Positions 1-6,730 of a stretch of DNA of 10,285 nt are shown one piece after another; the stretch's first letter is position 1; every line of letters starts with the position of its first letter. The DNA comes from an uncultured Thermoleophilia bacterium (GTDB taxonomy: Bacteria; Actinomycetota; Thermoleophilia; UBA2241), in contig CAIXSE010000626.1 of NCBI GenBank assembly GCA_903921965.1, forward strand, positions 1 through 10,285. The letters run 5' to 3'. A program made the position numbers and the translations under genes. The notes under the pieces are model-generated. The model worked only from the letters and a program-made list of their open reading frames with translations. It had not been told where the DNA came from and searched no databases.

Positions 1-324
<324 letters not shown>

Positions 325-599
325 TTCCGGCCTCGCCTCTCTTCAAATCGCTTTCCGACACGCCGCGATCGGCGGCGTCTGCCTCTCCACCGCACTGTAG
401 TACGCGAGGCTTCGGGGGCCACCTGCCACGGCGCGAGTCCCATATGCTGCACCGTTTCTCCACCAATGTGGCGGAGGAGCGCGCTCGCCCACGGGTCGCA
501 GAGCCCCGAGCGGCGGGCCGCGGGTCTCTCGGGCGTCGACAAGCTCCGGTCCCTCGGACGGACCCTCGACCCGGCGAGCCGTTTGCCAGACGGGATCCG

Positions 600-609
600 G
601 TGACGTCAC
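600..609. promoter_or_regulatory. perfect 10-bp palindrome GTGACGTCAC
   Basis: GTGACGTCAC is fully self-complementary and lies in the hutU/signalling-gene divergent region. A related half, GTGACC, forms a second dyad 40 bp downstream. It could be an operator for a dimeric regulator. This is inferred from symmetry and position only, and the binding protein is unknown. Confidence 0.35.
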
Positions 610-648
610 TCGGCCCCACTTCGTCGTCGCCGGCCGCGAGCGAGTCTC

Positions 649-664
649 GTGACCACCCGGTCAC
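649..664. promoter_or_regulatory. inverted repeat GTGACC-N4-GGTCAC, candidate operator
   Basis: Two perfect 6-bp arms, GTGACC and GGTCAC, flank ACCC. The half-site shares GTGAC with the palindrome at 600-609. A TACACT hexamer at 670-675 just downstream could serve as a -10 box on the plus strand, but no good -35 box is placed to go with it. Suggestive of an operator only. Confidence 0.35.
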
Positions 665-834
665 GGCCGTACACTGACGAGCACGAGCAGCAGCGGACGA
701 GCGGAGCAGGGGCCCTCATCATCTGCCGCCGACCGCGAGCCTGGCGGCGTGCTCCGCCCTCAGATGCGCCGCGTCGTCACGGTGCTCCGGTGGCGCGCCG
801 GTCGATCCGGCCGGCCGCCTCGTCGGGGTGATGG

Positions 835-851
835 GACCGCTGTCCGCGGTC
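835..851. promoter_or_regulatory. inverted repeat GACCGC-N5-GCGGTC near the start of the signalling gene
   Basis: Perfect 6-bp arms flank TGTCC, 31 bp before the ATG at 883 and just ahead of a TACTGT hexamer (853-858) that could be a -10 box. The position would suit an operator or a leader hairpin. No matching -35 box is clear, so the function is inferred from symmetry alone. Confidence 0.3.
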
Positions 852-882
852 GTACTGTCCGCCTGAGCCCGAGGAGGATGCC

Positions 883-2706
883 ATGAGCGACAGACCGCAG
901 GGCCGCCGGGAGACGCTCGACGACATCGCCGGCTTCCTCGCCGGGGTCGAGGCGTTCAGGACGCTGGACGAGGAGCAGCTGCTCGAGGTCGCCGCCGGAG
1001 TGACGTACCGCGACCTCGCCGCCGGCGAGACGCTGATCGTCGAGGGCGGCAGCCCCAGCCGGCACCTCTGGGTGCTTCGTGAAGGCGCCCTCGACCTTCT
1101 CCGTCTGGACCAGCTCGTCACGGTGATGACGGCCGGCGAACTGCTCGGGTACGCCAGCATGCTCACACAGACGGCGCCTTCGTTCACGGTGCGCGCTCGC
1201 AGCGCCTGCGCGCTCTACTGCATCCCGCTCGACATGAGCCTGGCGCTGCTGAGTCGTGAGGACGGTGTGCGCTGGCTCGCGAGCACGCAGCGCGACGCGC
1301 TGCTGTACGCGGCGCGCTCCCTGAGCCCGCTGCCGGAGGTGCAGACGCTGCCGGTGACCTCCGTCATCCGCGAGGCCGCGCTCGTCTGCGATCCCGAGAA
1401 GACCATCAACGGGGCGGCCGAGCTCATGATGGAGCACGGCCGTTCGGCCATCCTCGTGCGCCTTCGCGACGGGCTCGGCATCGTCACCGACACCGACCTG
1501 CGCGACAAGGTCGTGGTGGGCAGGGCCTCCCTGGACGCGCCGGTGAGCACGATCATGTCGTCCCCGGTGCACACCGTCACATCAGGCACATCCGCCGCCG
1601 AAGCGGCCATCGCGATGCTCACCTTCGGCGTGAGCCACCTGCCGGTCGTGGCGGAGGACGGCGGGGTCGCCGGCGTCGTCTCGGCCCGCGACCTGATGAC
1701 CCTGGATTCGCGGAGCCCGTTCGCGCTCCGTCGCTCCGTGCTGCGGGCCTCCGACGAGGACGAGCTCGCAGCGGCGGCCGGCGACATCCCCGCCCTGTTC
1801 TGCGAGCTCCTCGGCGCGCGCCTGGATGCGGCCACGCTCTCGCGTGTGCTCACGGTGCTGCACGACTCGATCACAGCGCGCCTCCTCGAGCTCGCCTTCG
1901 AGCGGCACGGCGTGCCGCCGGTCGAGTACGCCTGGCTCGTCTTCGGCAGCGCCGCCCGGAACGAGATGACGCTCGCTTCCGACCAGGACAACGGCCTCGC
2001 GCACGCCGACACCGCCGACCCCTCGGTGGCCGCCTGTTTCTTCCGCGTCGCCCAGGACGTGAACGCCGGCCTCGACCGCTGCGGCTACGAGGCCGACCAG
2101 CACGGCGTGCTGGCGAAGTACGACGACTGGCGGATGTCGGCGTCCGCGTGGACGGACGTCTTCGCGGACTGCCTGAAGGGAGACGAGAACGAACGACTGG
2201 TGCTCGGGGCGATCGTCTTCGACTACCGGCAGATAGCGGGCCGCCTCTACGTCGAGAAGGCGCTGACGGAGGTCATCCGTGACACGCCCAGGCACCCGCG
2301 CTTCAAGATGGGGCTCGGCGAGCTCGGCAGCGAGATCCGCTCGCCGCTCGGGTTCCGCGGCCGCATGCGCGGAAGCATCGACATCAAGGCGAGCGGCCTG
2401 CTTCCCATCCAGAACTACGCACGCTACAACGCCCTCTGCAACGGCATCACGATCCAGTCGACGCCAGAGCGCCTGACGGCCCTCATCGAGGTGGACGGGG
2501 ACGGAGCCGCGCGGCACCGCGACCTGCGCGAGGCCTACCTTTCGATGAAGGACGTGCAGTTCGAGCACCACGCCGAAGCCGTGCGCGCGGGCGTGCGACC
2601 CGACAACGTGATCGACACCGACACGCTGCGGCCCCTGACCCAGGCGAAGCTGCACGAGGCCCTGCGCGTGGTCGCCGCCGCGCAGGCGACGCTGCCGCGC
2701 AGGTAG
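883..2706 (+). CDS. cNMP-binding-like / CBS pair / DUF294 nucleotidyltransferase-like signalling protein
   Basis: This 607-residue cytoplasmic protein has the full multidomain layout of the family annotated as putative signal-transduction protein with cAMP-binding, CBS and nucleotidyltransferase domains. A cyclic-nucleotide-binding-like beta roll spans about 20-130, with GELLGYASML at 85-94. Two CBS repeats follow at about 160-275 (TDTDLRDKVVVG, then SARDLMTL) and usually bind adenine nucleotides. The DUF294 domain holds the nucleotidyltransferase motif FGSAARNEMTLASDQDN (354-370), with D367 and D369 as likely metal ligands. The C-terminal DUF294_C part contains GSIDIKASGLLPIQNYAR (497-514). 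The start is ATG 883, six bases after a perfect AGGAGG at 872-877, and the stop is TAG. In the cNMP domain the arginine of the usual R-[ST]-A phosphate-binding motif is not seen (TAPSFTVRA instead), so ligand binding is doubtful. The substrate of the transferase domain is unknown for the family. In many genomes relatives sit beside a DnaQ-like exonuclease, but none is seen here. Confidence 0.9.
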   Translation: MSDRPQGRRETLDDIAGFLAGVEAFRTLDEEQLLEVAAGVTYRDLAAGETLIVEGGSPSRHLWVLREGALDLLRLDQLVTVMTAGELLGYASMLTQTAPSFTVRARSACALYCIPLDMSLALLSREDGVRWLASTQRDALLYAARSLSPLPEVQTLPVTSVIREAALVCDPEKTINGAAELMMEHGRSAILVRLRDGLGIVTDTDLRDKVVVGRASLDAPVSTIMSSPVHTVTSGTSAAEAAIAMLTFGVSHLPVVAEDGGVAGVVSARDLMTLDSRSPFALRRSVLRASDEDELAAAAGDIPALFCELLGARLDAATLSRVLTVLHDSITARLLELAFERHGVPPVEYAWLVFGSAARNEMTLASDQDNGLAHADTADPSVAACFFRVAQDVNAGLDRCGYEADQHGVLAKYDDWRMSASAWTDVFADCLKGDENERLVLGAIVFDYRQIAGRLYVEKALTEVIRDTPRHPRFKMGLGELGSEIRSPLGFRGRMRGSIDIKASGLLPIQNYARYNALCNGITIQSTPERLTALIEVDGDGAARHRDLREAYLSMKDVQFEHHAEAVRAGVRPDNVIDTDTLRPLTQAKLHEALRVVAAAQATLPRR

Positions 2707-2934
2707 CGAGCGAGAGGAGATGGCGGTACCGATGGCCGATGAGCCGAGAGCGGATGGGGCGGGAGACGGCGCGCGGCCGGCGGAGCCCCGCCGCGCGGAA
2801 GAGCGCCGCACCGTGACCACGCACACGGCCTCCGAGCGCGTCGCCCGCTTCGACGCCTGCCACCCGGTCGCGCTCACGGCCCTGGGTCCACGATCAGCGA
2901 CGGCATCTCGTCGTTCACCTGAAGAGGAGGAGTC
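2707..2934 (+). other. 228-bp gap with coding-like composition; possible broken small gene
   Basis: No known protein is recognised here. An open frame starting at ATG 2720 (or 2732) has almost only G/C third positions up to codon CTG at 2882-2884. It then switches to A/T-rich third positions until TGA at 2936-2938, which overlaps the next start as ATGA. Stepping back one base at the GGG run (2884-2886) gives a tail ending GSTISDGISSFT and a stop at 2920-2922, with G/C again in every third position. This would fit a roughly 65-residue gene with one base missing in a G run. The N-terminal half is low-complexity (Ala, Arg, Glu, Pro), so chance in GC-rich DNA is also possible. The GGAG at 2716-2719 abuts ATG 2720 and is too close to be an ideal ribosome binding site. 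Confidence 0.25.
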
Positions 2935-3594
2935 ATGACAAGACGTAGCCCACACCGGTTCGGCATCTCACTCGCGCTCGCGCTGCTCGTGCTGCTGGCG
3001 ACGGCCGCCGTCGCACAGGCCTGGACGGCCGCCAATCTACAGCCTGTGAGCAGCGCAGAGGACAAGTTCTACAACTACGACTTCACGGCCAAGTCGGTCT
3101 CTTCGACGGGCGTCGACTGGCCCGTCACGCTCATCTTCTACGGCAACGCTTCGGTCTCCAAGGTCAAGGGCGCCTTCCAGAGCCGCGGCTGGTCCAATCC
3201 GTTCGTGAGCACCATGTACGGGTACGCGAACGATGGATCCGGGTTCGCGTGGGCCTCCGACGGCGGCGTCAAGACCTTCGCCACCAAGTCGGCGCACATG
3301 CGCCTCTACGCTCCCGGCGGAAGGCTGTACAACAGCACCTGGGGCTACTACGTGGTCGCCACCACGCACTACGACAACGCCGAGCTCTCCAAGCCGCCGA
3401 CGCAGTGGTTCGGGATGAGCGAGGACGCCGCGACGGCGGCCGTGCAGACGGCCGTGAAGGCCTGGGGCTCCAGCAGCGTGACGCTCAACTCCGTGGCGCT
3501 CGGCAACGCCCAGAGCGGCGAGGCCACGGGGCCGACCGGGGAGCGCCACATCTGGCAGTGCGATGGGATGGCGACCATGATCAGGGTGCCGTAA
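2935..3594 (+). CDS. exported protein of unknown function with N-terminal signal peptide
   Basis: The 219-residue product starts with a textbook Sec signal: basic MTRRSPHRFG, a hydrophobic core LALALLVLLATAAVA (13-27) and an AQA-W cleavage site after residue 29. The mature part (about 190 residues) is rich in aromatic, Ser, Thr and Gly residues and has no further membrane segment and a single Cys (209), so it is probably soluble outside the membrane or loosely wall-associated. Segments such as VDWPVTLIFYGNASVSKVKGAFQSRGW (around 60-86) and SAHMRLYAPGG (119-129) followed by YYVVATTHYDNAE (138-150) faintly recall LssY C-terminal-type domains, where a value is followed by a GW turn and an H-x-R-x-Y strand. 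I do not claim membership. ATG 2935 has an excellent AGGAGG at 2925-2930. No operon partner of known function is adjacent. Confidence 0.75.
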   Translation: MTRRSPHRFGISLALALLVLLATAAVAQAWTAANLQPVSSAEDKFYNYDFTAKSVSSTGVDWPVTLIFYGNASVSKVKGAFQSRGWSNPFVSTMYGYANDGSGFAWASDGGVKTFATKSAHMRLYAPGGRLYNSTWGYYVVATTHYDNAELSKPPTQWFGMSEDAATAAVQTAVKAWGSSSVTLNSVALGNAQSGEATGPTGERHIWQCDGMATMIRVP

Positions 3595-3901
3595 AAGCAC
3601 GCGACCGCAGGCGGCAGATCCGGCTGGCGCGCAGGCGACGCTACCGCGGCGGTAGTGGGCGGGAGGACGCGACGGCTCCCGTCGGCTTCGCCGGGTAAGA
3701 CGTCACTCCGAGCCTCGCCAGGAGAGTTGGCCCTGCAGCGTCGAGCAGAGACAGGCAATCCGCACCACGAAGCCGGCGAGCGAACGTCCACCGGGACCAG
3801 CAGCCAACGTCACCCACGCGACGAGCGGTCACCCGCGACGGCCGGGGCTCCCAACGGTACGCTCGCCTCATGGACTCCGCTGCGGCACATGAGCCCCCGG
3901 G
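3595..3901. other. 307-bp intergenic stretch with hairpins, no supported gene
   Basis: This lies between the exported protein and the hicBA promoter. Open frames crossing it lack ribosome binding sites, recognisable families and codon bias. It contains CTACCG-CGG-CGGTAG (3641-3655) and CGACGG-CTC-CCGTCG (3670-3684), the latter overlapping a competing CGGC-TTC-GCCG (3683-3693). No T-run follows either, so termination after the exported-protein gene is plausible but unproven. Confidence 0.5.
3639..3657 (+). terminator. candidate hairpin downstream of the exported-protein gene
   Basis: CTACCG and CGGTAG pair around a CGG loop. The stem extends outward by a G-T wobble and a C-G pair. It begins 45 bases after the TAA stop of the exported-protein gene. 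A T-run is absent, as is common in GC-rich actinobacterial terminators, so it could equally be a regulatory dyad. Confidence 0.35.
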
Positions 3902-3921
3902 TATACTCCGAGCGTCGACGC
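3902..3921 (+). promoter_or_regulatory. hicBA promoter -10 box with downstream palindrome
   Basis: TATACT at 3902-3907 is a near-consensus -10 box, 25 bases before the hicB ATG. The -35 position is weak. Directly downstream, near the expected transcription start, lies the perfect palindrome GCGTCGACGC (3912-3921), well placed for an operator that would block the promoter. Toxin-antitoxin operons are usually autoregulated. However, the HicB here shows no DNA-binding extension, so the protein that would bind is unclear. Confidence 0.5.
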
Positions 3922-3932
3922 CGGGGGCACTC

Positions 3933-4157
3933 ATGGCCACATTCAAGATCATCGTCGAGAAGCACGCCGACGGCTACCTCGCCTACCCCCTTGGAGTCGA
4001 CGGCGCAGTCGTCGGCCAAGGTGACACGTACGAGGATGCGCTCGCCGACGTGCGCTCAGCCATCGCCTTCCACCTGGAGACGTTCGGCGCGGACGCGATT
4101 GAAGCCGACTCACCCGTGCTCGAGGCCTTCGTCGCAGAGGCGGACGTCGCTGGATGA
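3933..4157 (+). CDS. hicB: HicB family antitoxin (short form)
   Basis: The 74-residue protein has the HicB partial-RNase-H fold pattern: an opening strand FKIIVEK (4-10), DGYLAYPLGVDGAVVGQGDTYEDALADVRSAI (13-44) with the family's strand-turn-helix order, and a helix ending HLETFG. HicB binds and blocks the HicA mRNA interferase. It ends after about 70 residues, without the C-terminal helix-turn-helix or ribbon-helix-helix found in longer HicB proteins. I chose ATG 3933 because an earlier in-frame ATG at 3870 would place the TATACT -10 box inside the coding region. The GGGGG at 3923-3927 may act as a weak ribosome binding site. The TGA stop overlaps the hicA start as ATGA, which indicates translational coupling. 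Antitoxin-before-toxin is the less classical order, but it is known in this family. Confidence 0.85.
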   Translation: MATFKIIVEKHADGYLAYPLGVDGAVVGQGDTYEDALADVRSAIAFHLETFGADAIEADSPVLEAFVAEADVAG

Positions 4158-4402
4158 GCCGAGGCTTTCCCGTCGACGCGCCGCGCAGCAGGGTCGTCAC
4201 CGCGCTGCGCCGTCTCGGGTTCCGCGTGGTCAGGGAAGGCAATCACGTGGCGATGGTCCGCGATAGCCCCGACGGCAGCAGGACTCCTCTCACCCTGCCT
4301 GGGCACAGGACCATCAAGAGTTCGACGCTGAGGGCCGTCTGCACGCGGGCGGGCATCGATCGCGATGAATTCCTGAGCTCGTACTACGACGAAGCAGAGT
4401 AG
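4154..4402 (+). CDS. hicA: HicA family toxin, mRNA interferase
   Basis: The 82-residue protein carries the small dsRBD-like HicA fold: RVVTALRRLGFRVVREGNHVAMVR (13-36), then PLTLPGHRTIKSSTLRAVCTRAGIDRDEFL (45-74). The His of GNH (H31) corresponds to the catalytic histidine of HicA, which cleaves mRNA and slows growth until bound by HicB. The LPGH..IK.GTL-like block is a family hallmark, here with SSTL in place of GTL. It starts within the hicB stop (ATGA overlap), so the two proteins are probably made in a coupled way. The length is normal for HicA, and all key elements are present, so the toxin looks intact. Transcription should end in the strong hairpin downstream. Confidence 0.88.
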   Translation: MSRGFPVDAPRSRVVTALRRLGFRVVREGNHVAMVRDSPDGSRTPLTLPGHRTIKSSTLRAVCTRAGIDRDEFLSSYYDEAE

Positions 4403-4447
4403 CGCGCCGTCGTCGGCCTGACGGGCGCGCGGACGACCGGAGAACAG

Positions 4448-4488
4448 CGGCCGGCGGGGCTGCCCGTAGTGGGTAGCCCCGCCGGCCG
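4448..4488. terminator. 18-bp GC-rich hairpin, bidirectional terminator between hicA and the corrinoid-protein gene
   Basis: Arms at 4448-4465 and 4471-4488 pair over 18 positions with one G-T wobble and a 5-base loop (GTAGT). It lies between two convergent gene ends, 45 bases after the hicA stop and 91 bases after the minus-strand corrinoid-gene stop. There is no T-run on either strand. The size of the stem and its position make a shared terminator the best explanation. Confidence 0.75.
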
Positions 4489-4533
4489 TGAACGGACGCA
4501 ACTGGCCGGTCGCGTCCAGCTTTCGCGCGGACG

Positions 4534-4550
4534 GCGGGCCGTTGGCCCGC
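4534..4550 (-). terminator. second hairpin after the corrinoid-protein gene
   Basis: GCGGGCC and GGCCCGC form a perfect 7-bp stem with loop GTT, 29 bases past the corrinoid-protein stop on the minus strand. It would be met before the larger hairpin at 4448-4488. No T-run follows. It may assist termination or protect the mRNA 3' end. Confidence 0.4.
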
Positions 4551-4579
4551 GCAGCGCGCGCGTCAGTCGAAGAAGCGCG

Positions 4580-5212
4580 TCAGACGGCCGCTCCGACGAG
4601 CGTCTTGCAGAGCACCACGGCACCCGGAGCGTCCGAGGCGTAGCCGTCGGCCTGGATCTCGTCCGCGTACGGCTGTGTGAGCGGTGCGCCGCCGACGATC
4701 GCCTTGGCGCGCACGCCGGCCTCGTGCATGGCCTCGACCGTCTTGCGCATCTGCGGCATGGTCGTCACGAGCAGGGCCGACATGCCGACCACGTCGGCGT
4801 CGTGCTCCTTGGCGGCTTCGACGAAGGCCTCGGGCGACACGTCGTTGCCCATGTCGACCACGTTGAAGCCGGCGCCCTCGAGCATGAGCGCCACGAGGTT
4901 CTTGCCGATGTCGTGCAGGTCTCCCTTCACGGCGCCGATCACCACGGTTCCCTTGCCGCCGCTCTGGCCGGTCACGAGGAGCGGCTTGAGCAGGGCCAGG
5001 CCCTCCTGCATCGCTTCTGCGGCGATCAGCATCTCGGGGATGAACAGGTCGCCCTTGGCGAACATGTCGCCGATGGTGTCCATGGCGGGGATGAGGCCGT
5101 GGTCGAGGATGTCGCTCGCCTCGTTGCCCTCGTCCAGGTACTTCTGCGTGAGCTCGGGCGCCTTGTCGACGTCGCCCCCGATGACCGCCTGCTGCAGGTC
5201 GTCAAAAGCCAT
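4580..5212 (-). CDS. methyltransferase cognate corrinoid protein (MttC/MtbC-like B12-binding protein)
   Basis: This 210-residue cytoplasmic protein carries cobalamin and shuttles the methyl group between a substrate methyltransferase and a second methyltransferase that passes it to tetrahydrofolate or coenzyme M. Residues 1-85 form the B12-binding cap (four-helix) domain, with IPAMDTIGDMFAKGDLFIPEML at 41-62. Residues 88-210 form the Rossmann-like B12 domain, with the base-off/His-on motif D98-L-H100-D-I-G103, the S145-x-L147 motif and GG at 174-175 (IVGGAPLT). All hallmark residues are intact and the length is normal. ATG 5212 is preceded by AAAGGAG with a 5-base spacer. The gene starts 11 bp after the stop of the MttB-family gene, so the two form one operon. 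Neither a reductive activase (RamA type) nor a methyltetrahydrofolate-forming partner is in the window. Confidence 0.95.
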   Translation of the reverse strand: MAFDDLQQAVIGGDVDKAPELTQKYLDEGNEASDILDHGLIPAMDTIGDMFAKGDLFIPEMLIAAEAMQEGLALLKPLLVTGQSGGKGTVVIGAVKGDLHDIGKNLVALMLEGAGFNVVDMGNDVSPEAFVEAAKEHDADVVGMSALLVTTMPQMRKTVEAMHEAGVRAKAIVGGAPLTQPYADEIQADGYASDAPGAVVLCKTLVGAAV

Positions 5213-5223
5213 TGGTGCTCCTT

Positions 5224-6666
5224 TCAGCCGGCGAGGGCCTTGTCGGCGGCCTTGACGACGTTGTCCATGTCGCGCTTCACGTCGTCCGGCAGGTCGAGGG
5301 GCTGCAGGTCCTTCTTCAGCTCCCTGTAGAGTTCGGTGGCGCGGGTCTGCGTGTCCTTGCGGCCCGCCTCGATCCAGTTGTCGAGCACGTCCGGGACGAA
5401 CAGGTCCGGACGGATCATCTCGCGGCAGTGGCGCAGCGTGTGCCGCCGGCGCAGGTAGTGCCCGCCGGCACCGGCGTCGATGATCTCCTCGACGCCGAGG
5501 TTCTCGTCGTCCACCTCGACGCCCGCGACGGTGCGCTGGATCACCGAGAGGATGCGGTCGTCGATCACGAGCTGCACCGGGCTGGCGAGCGTCGACCCGC
5601 CGAGGCGGCCGGCGCCGTAGAGGATGTCCGCGCCGGCCATGGAGAGCACCGCCGGCTGCAGCGTCTTCTCGGACGCCGTCTGGCCGTCGGGGATGTACGA
5701 GTCGGCCATCATCGAGAAGGTCTCGACCGGCACGCCCCACGCCTCCTTGCAGAACTGCACGCAGGCGGCGCGGGTGAGGATCGTCTCGCTGCTCGCGAGC
5801 AGGGCGTTGCCGGTGCCGAGGTCCATCGTGGTGTTGAACACGGTGGCGACGAACGGCAGGCCGGGCTTGAACAGCTGGCTCATGGTGAGGAAGGCGAGCA
5901 GCTCGCAGGCTTCGAGCAGCACGGTGCCGGCGATGGTGCCGGGGGCGGTGGCGCCGAGGACGGGCAGCGAGTTGGCGGCCACGGGGATGTCGTACTCGGC
6001 CGCGCCGGCGAGCTGGGCCATGTCCATGTCCTTGAACACCAGCGGGCTCAGGGACGTGGGGTTGATGAGCAGCAGCGGGCGCTTGCGGAGCTCCTCCGCG
6101 CTGCCGGCGCGCGCCAGCATGAGGTCGAAGAGGTACGGCACGCTCTCGTAGCAGTACGCCAGCAGCATCAGCGGCTTGCTCGTGTTCTGGAGCTGCACGT
6201 TGAGGCCGTGGACGTCGGCCGTCTCCATCGGAGCGTCCATGGGGGTCTGGATGGCGCACACGTCGATGTTCGGCAGCACCTCGACCAGCCGGCACCACTC
6301 GGCGAAGCGCTGGTGGGTGTTGTCGACGTAGTCGCCGGCGTCCGGGTCGAGGTAGCGCATGGTCTGTACGCAGGTGGTGGAGTAGAAGCGACCGGAAGGA
6401 GCCGGGACGGTGAAGTCGTGCTTCTCGTCGCCGCCCTTCACGGTGACGCTGTGCGGCACCGTCTCGAGGGCGCGGGCGATGACGTCGGCGGGGAACTTGA
6501 CCATCCGCGTCTGGTGGTCCACCTGGGCGCCGGCCGCCTCGAGGCGCTTGAGCGACTCCTCGTGGTCGACCTTGACGCCGTAGGTCGACAGGATGTGGAC
6601 GGCCTTCTCGTGGATCGAGGCGACGTCGGCCGCCTCGAGCAACTGCACCCGCAAGGTCTTCGCCAT
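5224..6666 (-). CDS. trimethylamine methyltransferase (MttB) family protein, non-pyrrolysine type
   Basis: The 480-residue protein belongs to the MttB superfamily of TIM-barrel enzymes that move a methyl group from a methylated amine to the corrinoid protein encoded directly downstream. Typical blocks are HILSTYGVKVDHEESLKRL (24-42), RFYSTTCVQTMRYLDP (93-108), SSETILTRAACVQFCKEAWGVP (292-313), IPDGQTASEKTLQPAVLSMAGADILYGAGRLGG (325-357), VIDDRILSVIQRTVAGVEVD (367-386) and GAGGHYLRRRHTLRH (399-413). In true trimethylamine MttB an in-frame TAG (pyrrolysine, residue 334 in Methanosarcina barkeri) falls in the segment matching about 315-325 here. This gene has ordinary codons throughout, so it is a Pyl-less relative. 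Characterised ones act on quaternary amines such as glycine betaine, proline betaine or carnitine. The substrate here cannot be told. ATG 6666 has GGGAG six bases upstream. Confidence 0.93.
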   Translation of the reverse strand: MAKTLRVQLLEAADVASIHEKAVHILSTYGVKVDHEESLKRLEAAGAQVDHQTRMVKFPADVIARALETVPHSVTVKGGDEKHDFTVPAPSGRFYSTTCVQTMRYLDPDAGDYVDNTHQRFAEWCRLVEVLPNIDVCAIQTPMDAPMETADVHGLNVQLQNTSKPLMLLAYCYESVPYLFDLMLARAGSAEELRKRPLLLINPTSLSPLVFKDMDMAQLAGAAEYDIPVAANSLPVLGATAPGTIAGTVLLEACELLAFLTMSQLFKPGLPFVATVFNTTMDLGTGNALLASSETILTRAACVQFCKEAWGVPVETFSMMADSYIPDGQTASEKTLQPAVLSMAGADILYGAGRLGGSTLASPVQLVIDDRILSVIQRTVAGVEVDDENLGVEEIIDAGAGGHYLRRRHTLRHCREMIRPDLFVPDVLDNWIEAGRKDTQTRATELYRELKKDLQPLDLPDDVKRDMDNVVKAADKALAG

Positions 6667-6693
6667 GGCTTCTCCCTATCGTTCGGTCTCGTG

Positions 6694-6730
6694 GTGCGGC
6701 CGCGGTCCGCCGGCAGAGCCGGCGCCGCAC
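6694..6730 (-). promoter_or_regulatory. stable leader hairpin just upstream of the MttB-family ribosome binding site
   Basis: Outer arms GTGCGGC (6694-6700) and GCCGCAC (6724-6730) enclose inner arms GCCGGC (6709-6714 and 6718-6723) with an AGA loop on the plus strand. Eight unpaired bases lie on one side. In the mRNA this structure ends about 20 bases before the GGGAG ribosome binding site. It may protect the 5' leader or modulate translation or early termination. No known riboswitch class is recognised. Confidence 0.4.

Larger units (their letters stand above)
325..882. other. 558-bp divergent intergenic region without a supported gene
   Basis: This stretch separates the divergent hutU and signalling-protein genes. 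The short open frames in it have no recognisable protein family, no ribosome binding site and no consistent codon bias, so I call no gene. It holds promoters for both neighbours by position. It also holds three clear dyad sequences, at 600-609, 649-664 and 835-851. A weaker hairpin, CGCCG-CGAT-CGGCG, lies at 361-374 in front of hutU. Convincing paired -35/-10 boxes are not visible on either strand. Confidence 0.6.

Noticed and set aside
1582..2955. Long minus-strand open frame opposite the signalling-protein gene
   Set aside because: Composition is typical of a mirror frame in GC-rich DNA, and the plus strand encodes clear CBS and DUF294 motifs here.
3870..3932. ATG at 3870 as the hicB start
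   Set aside because: It would place the TATACT -10 box inside the gene and adds 21 residues foreign to HicB.
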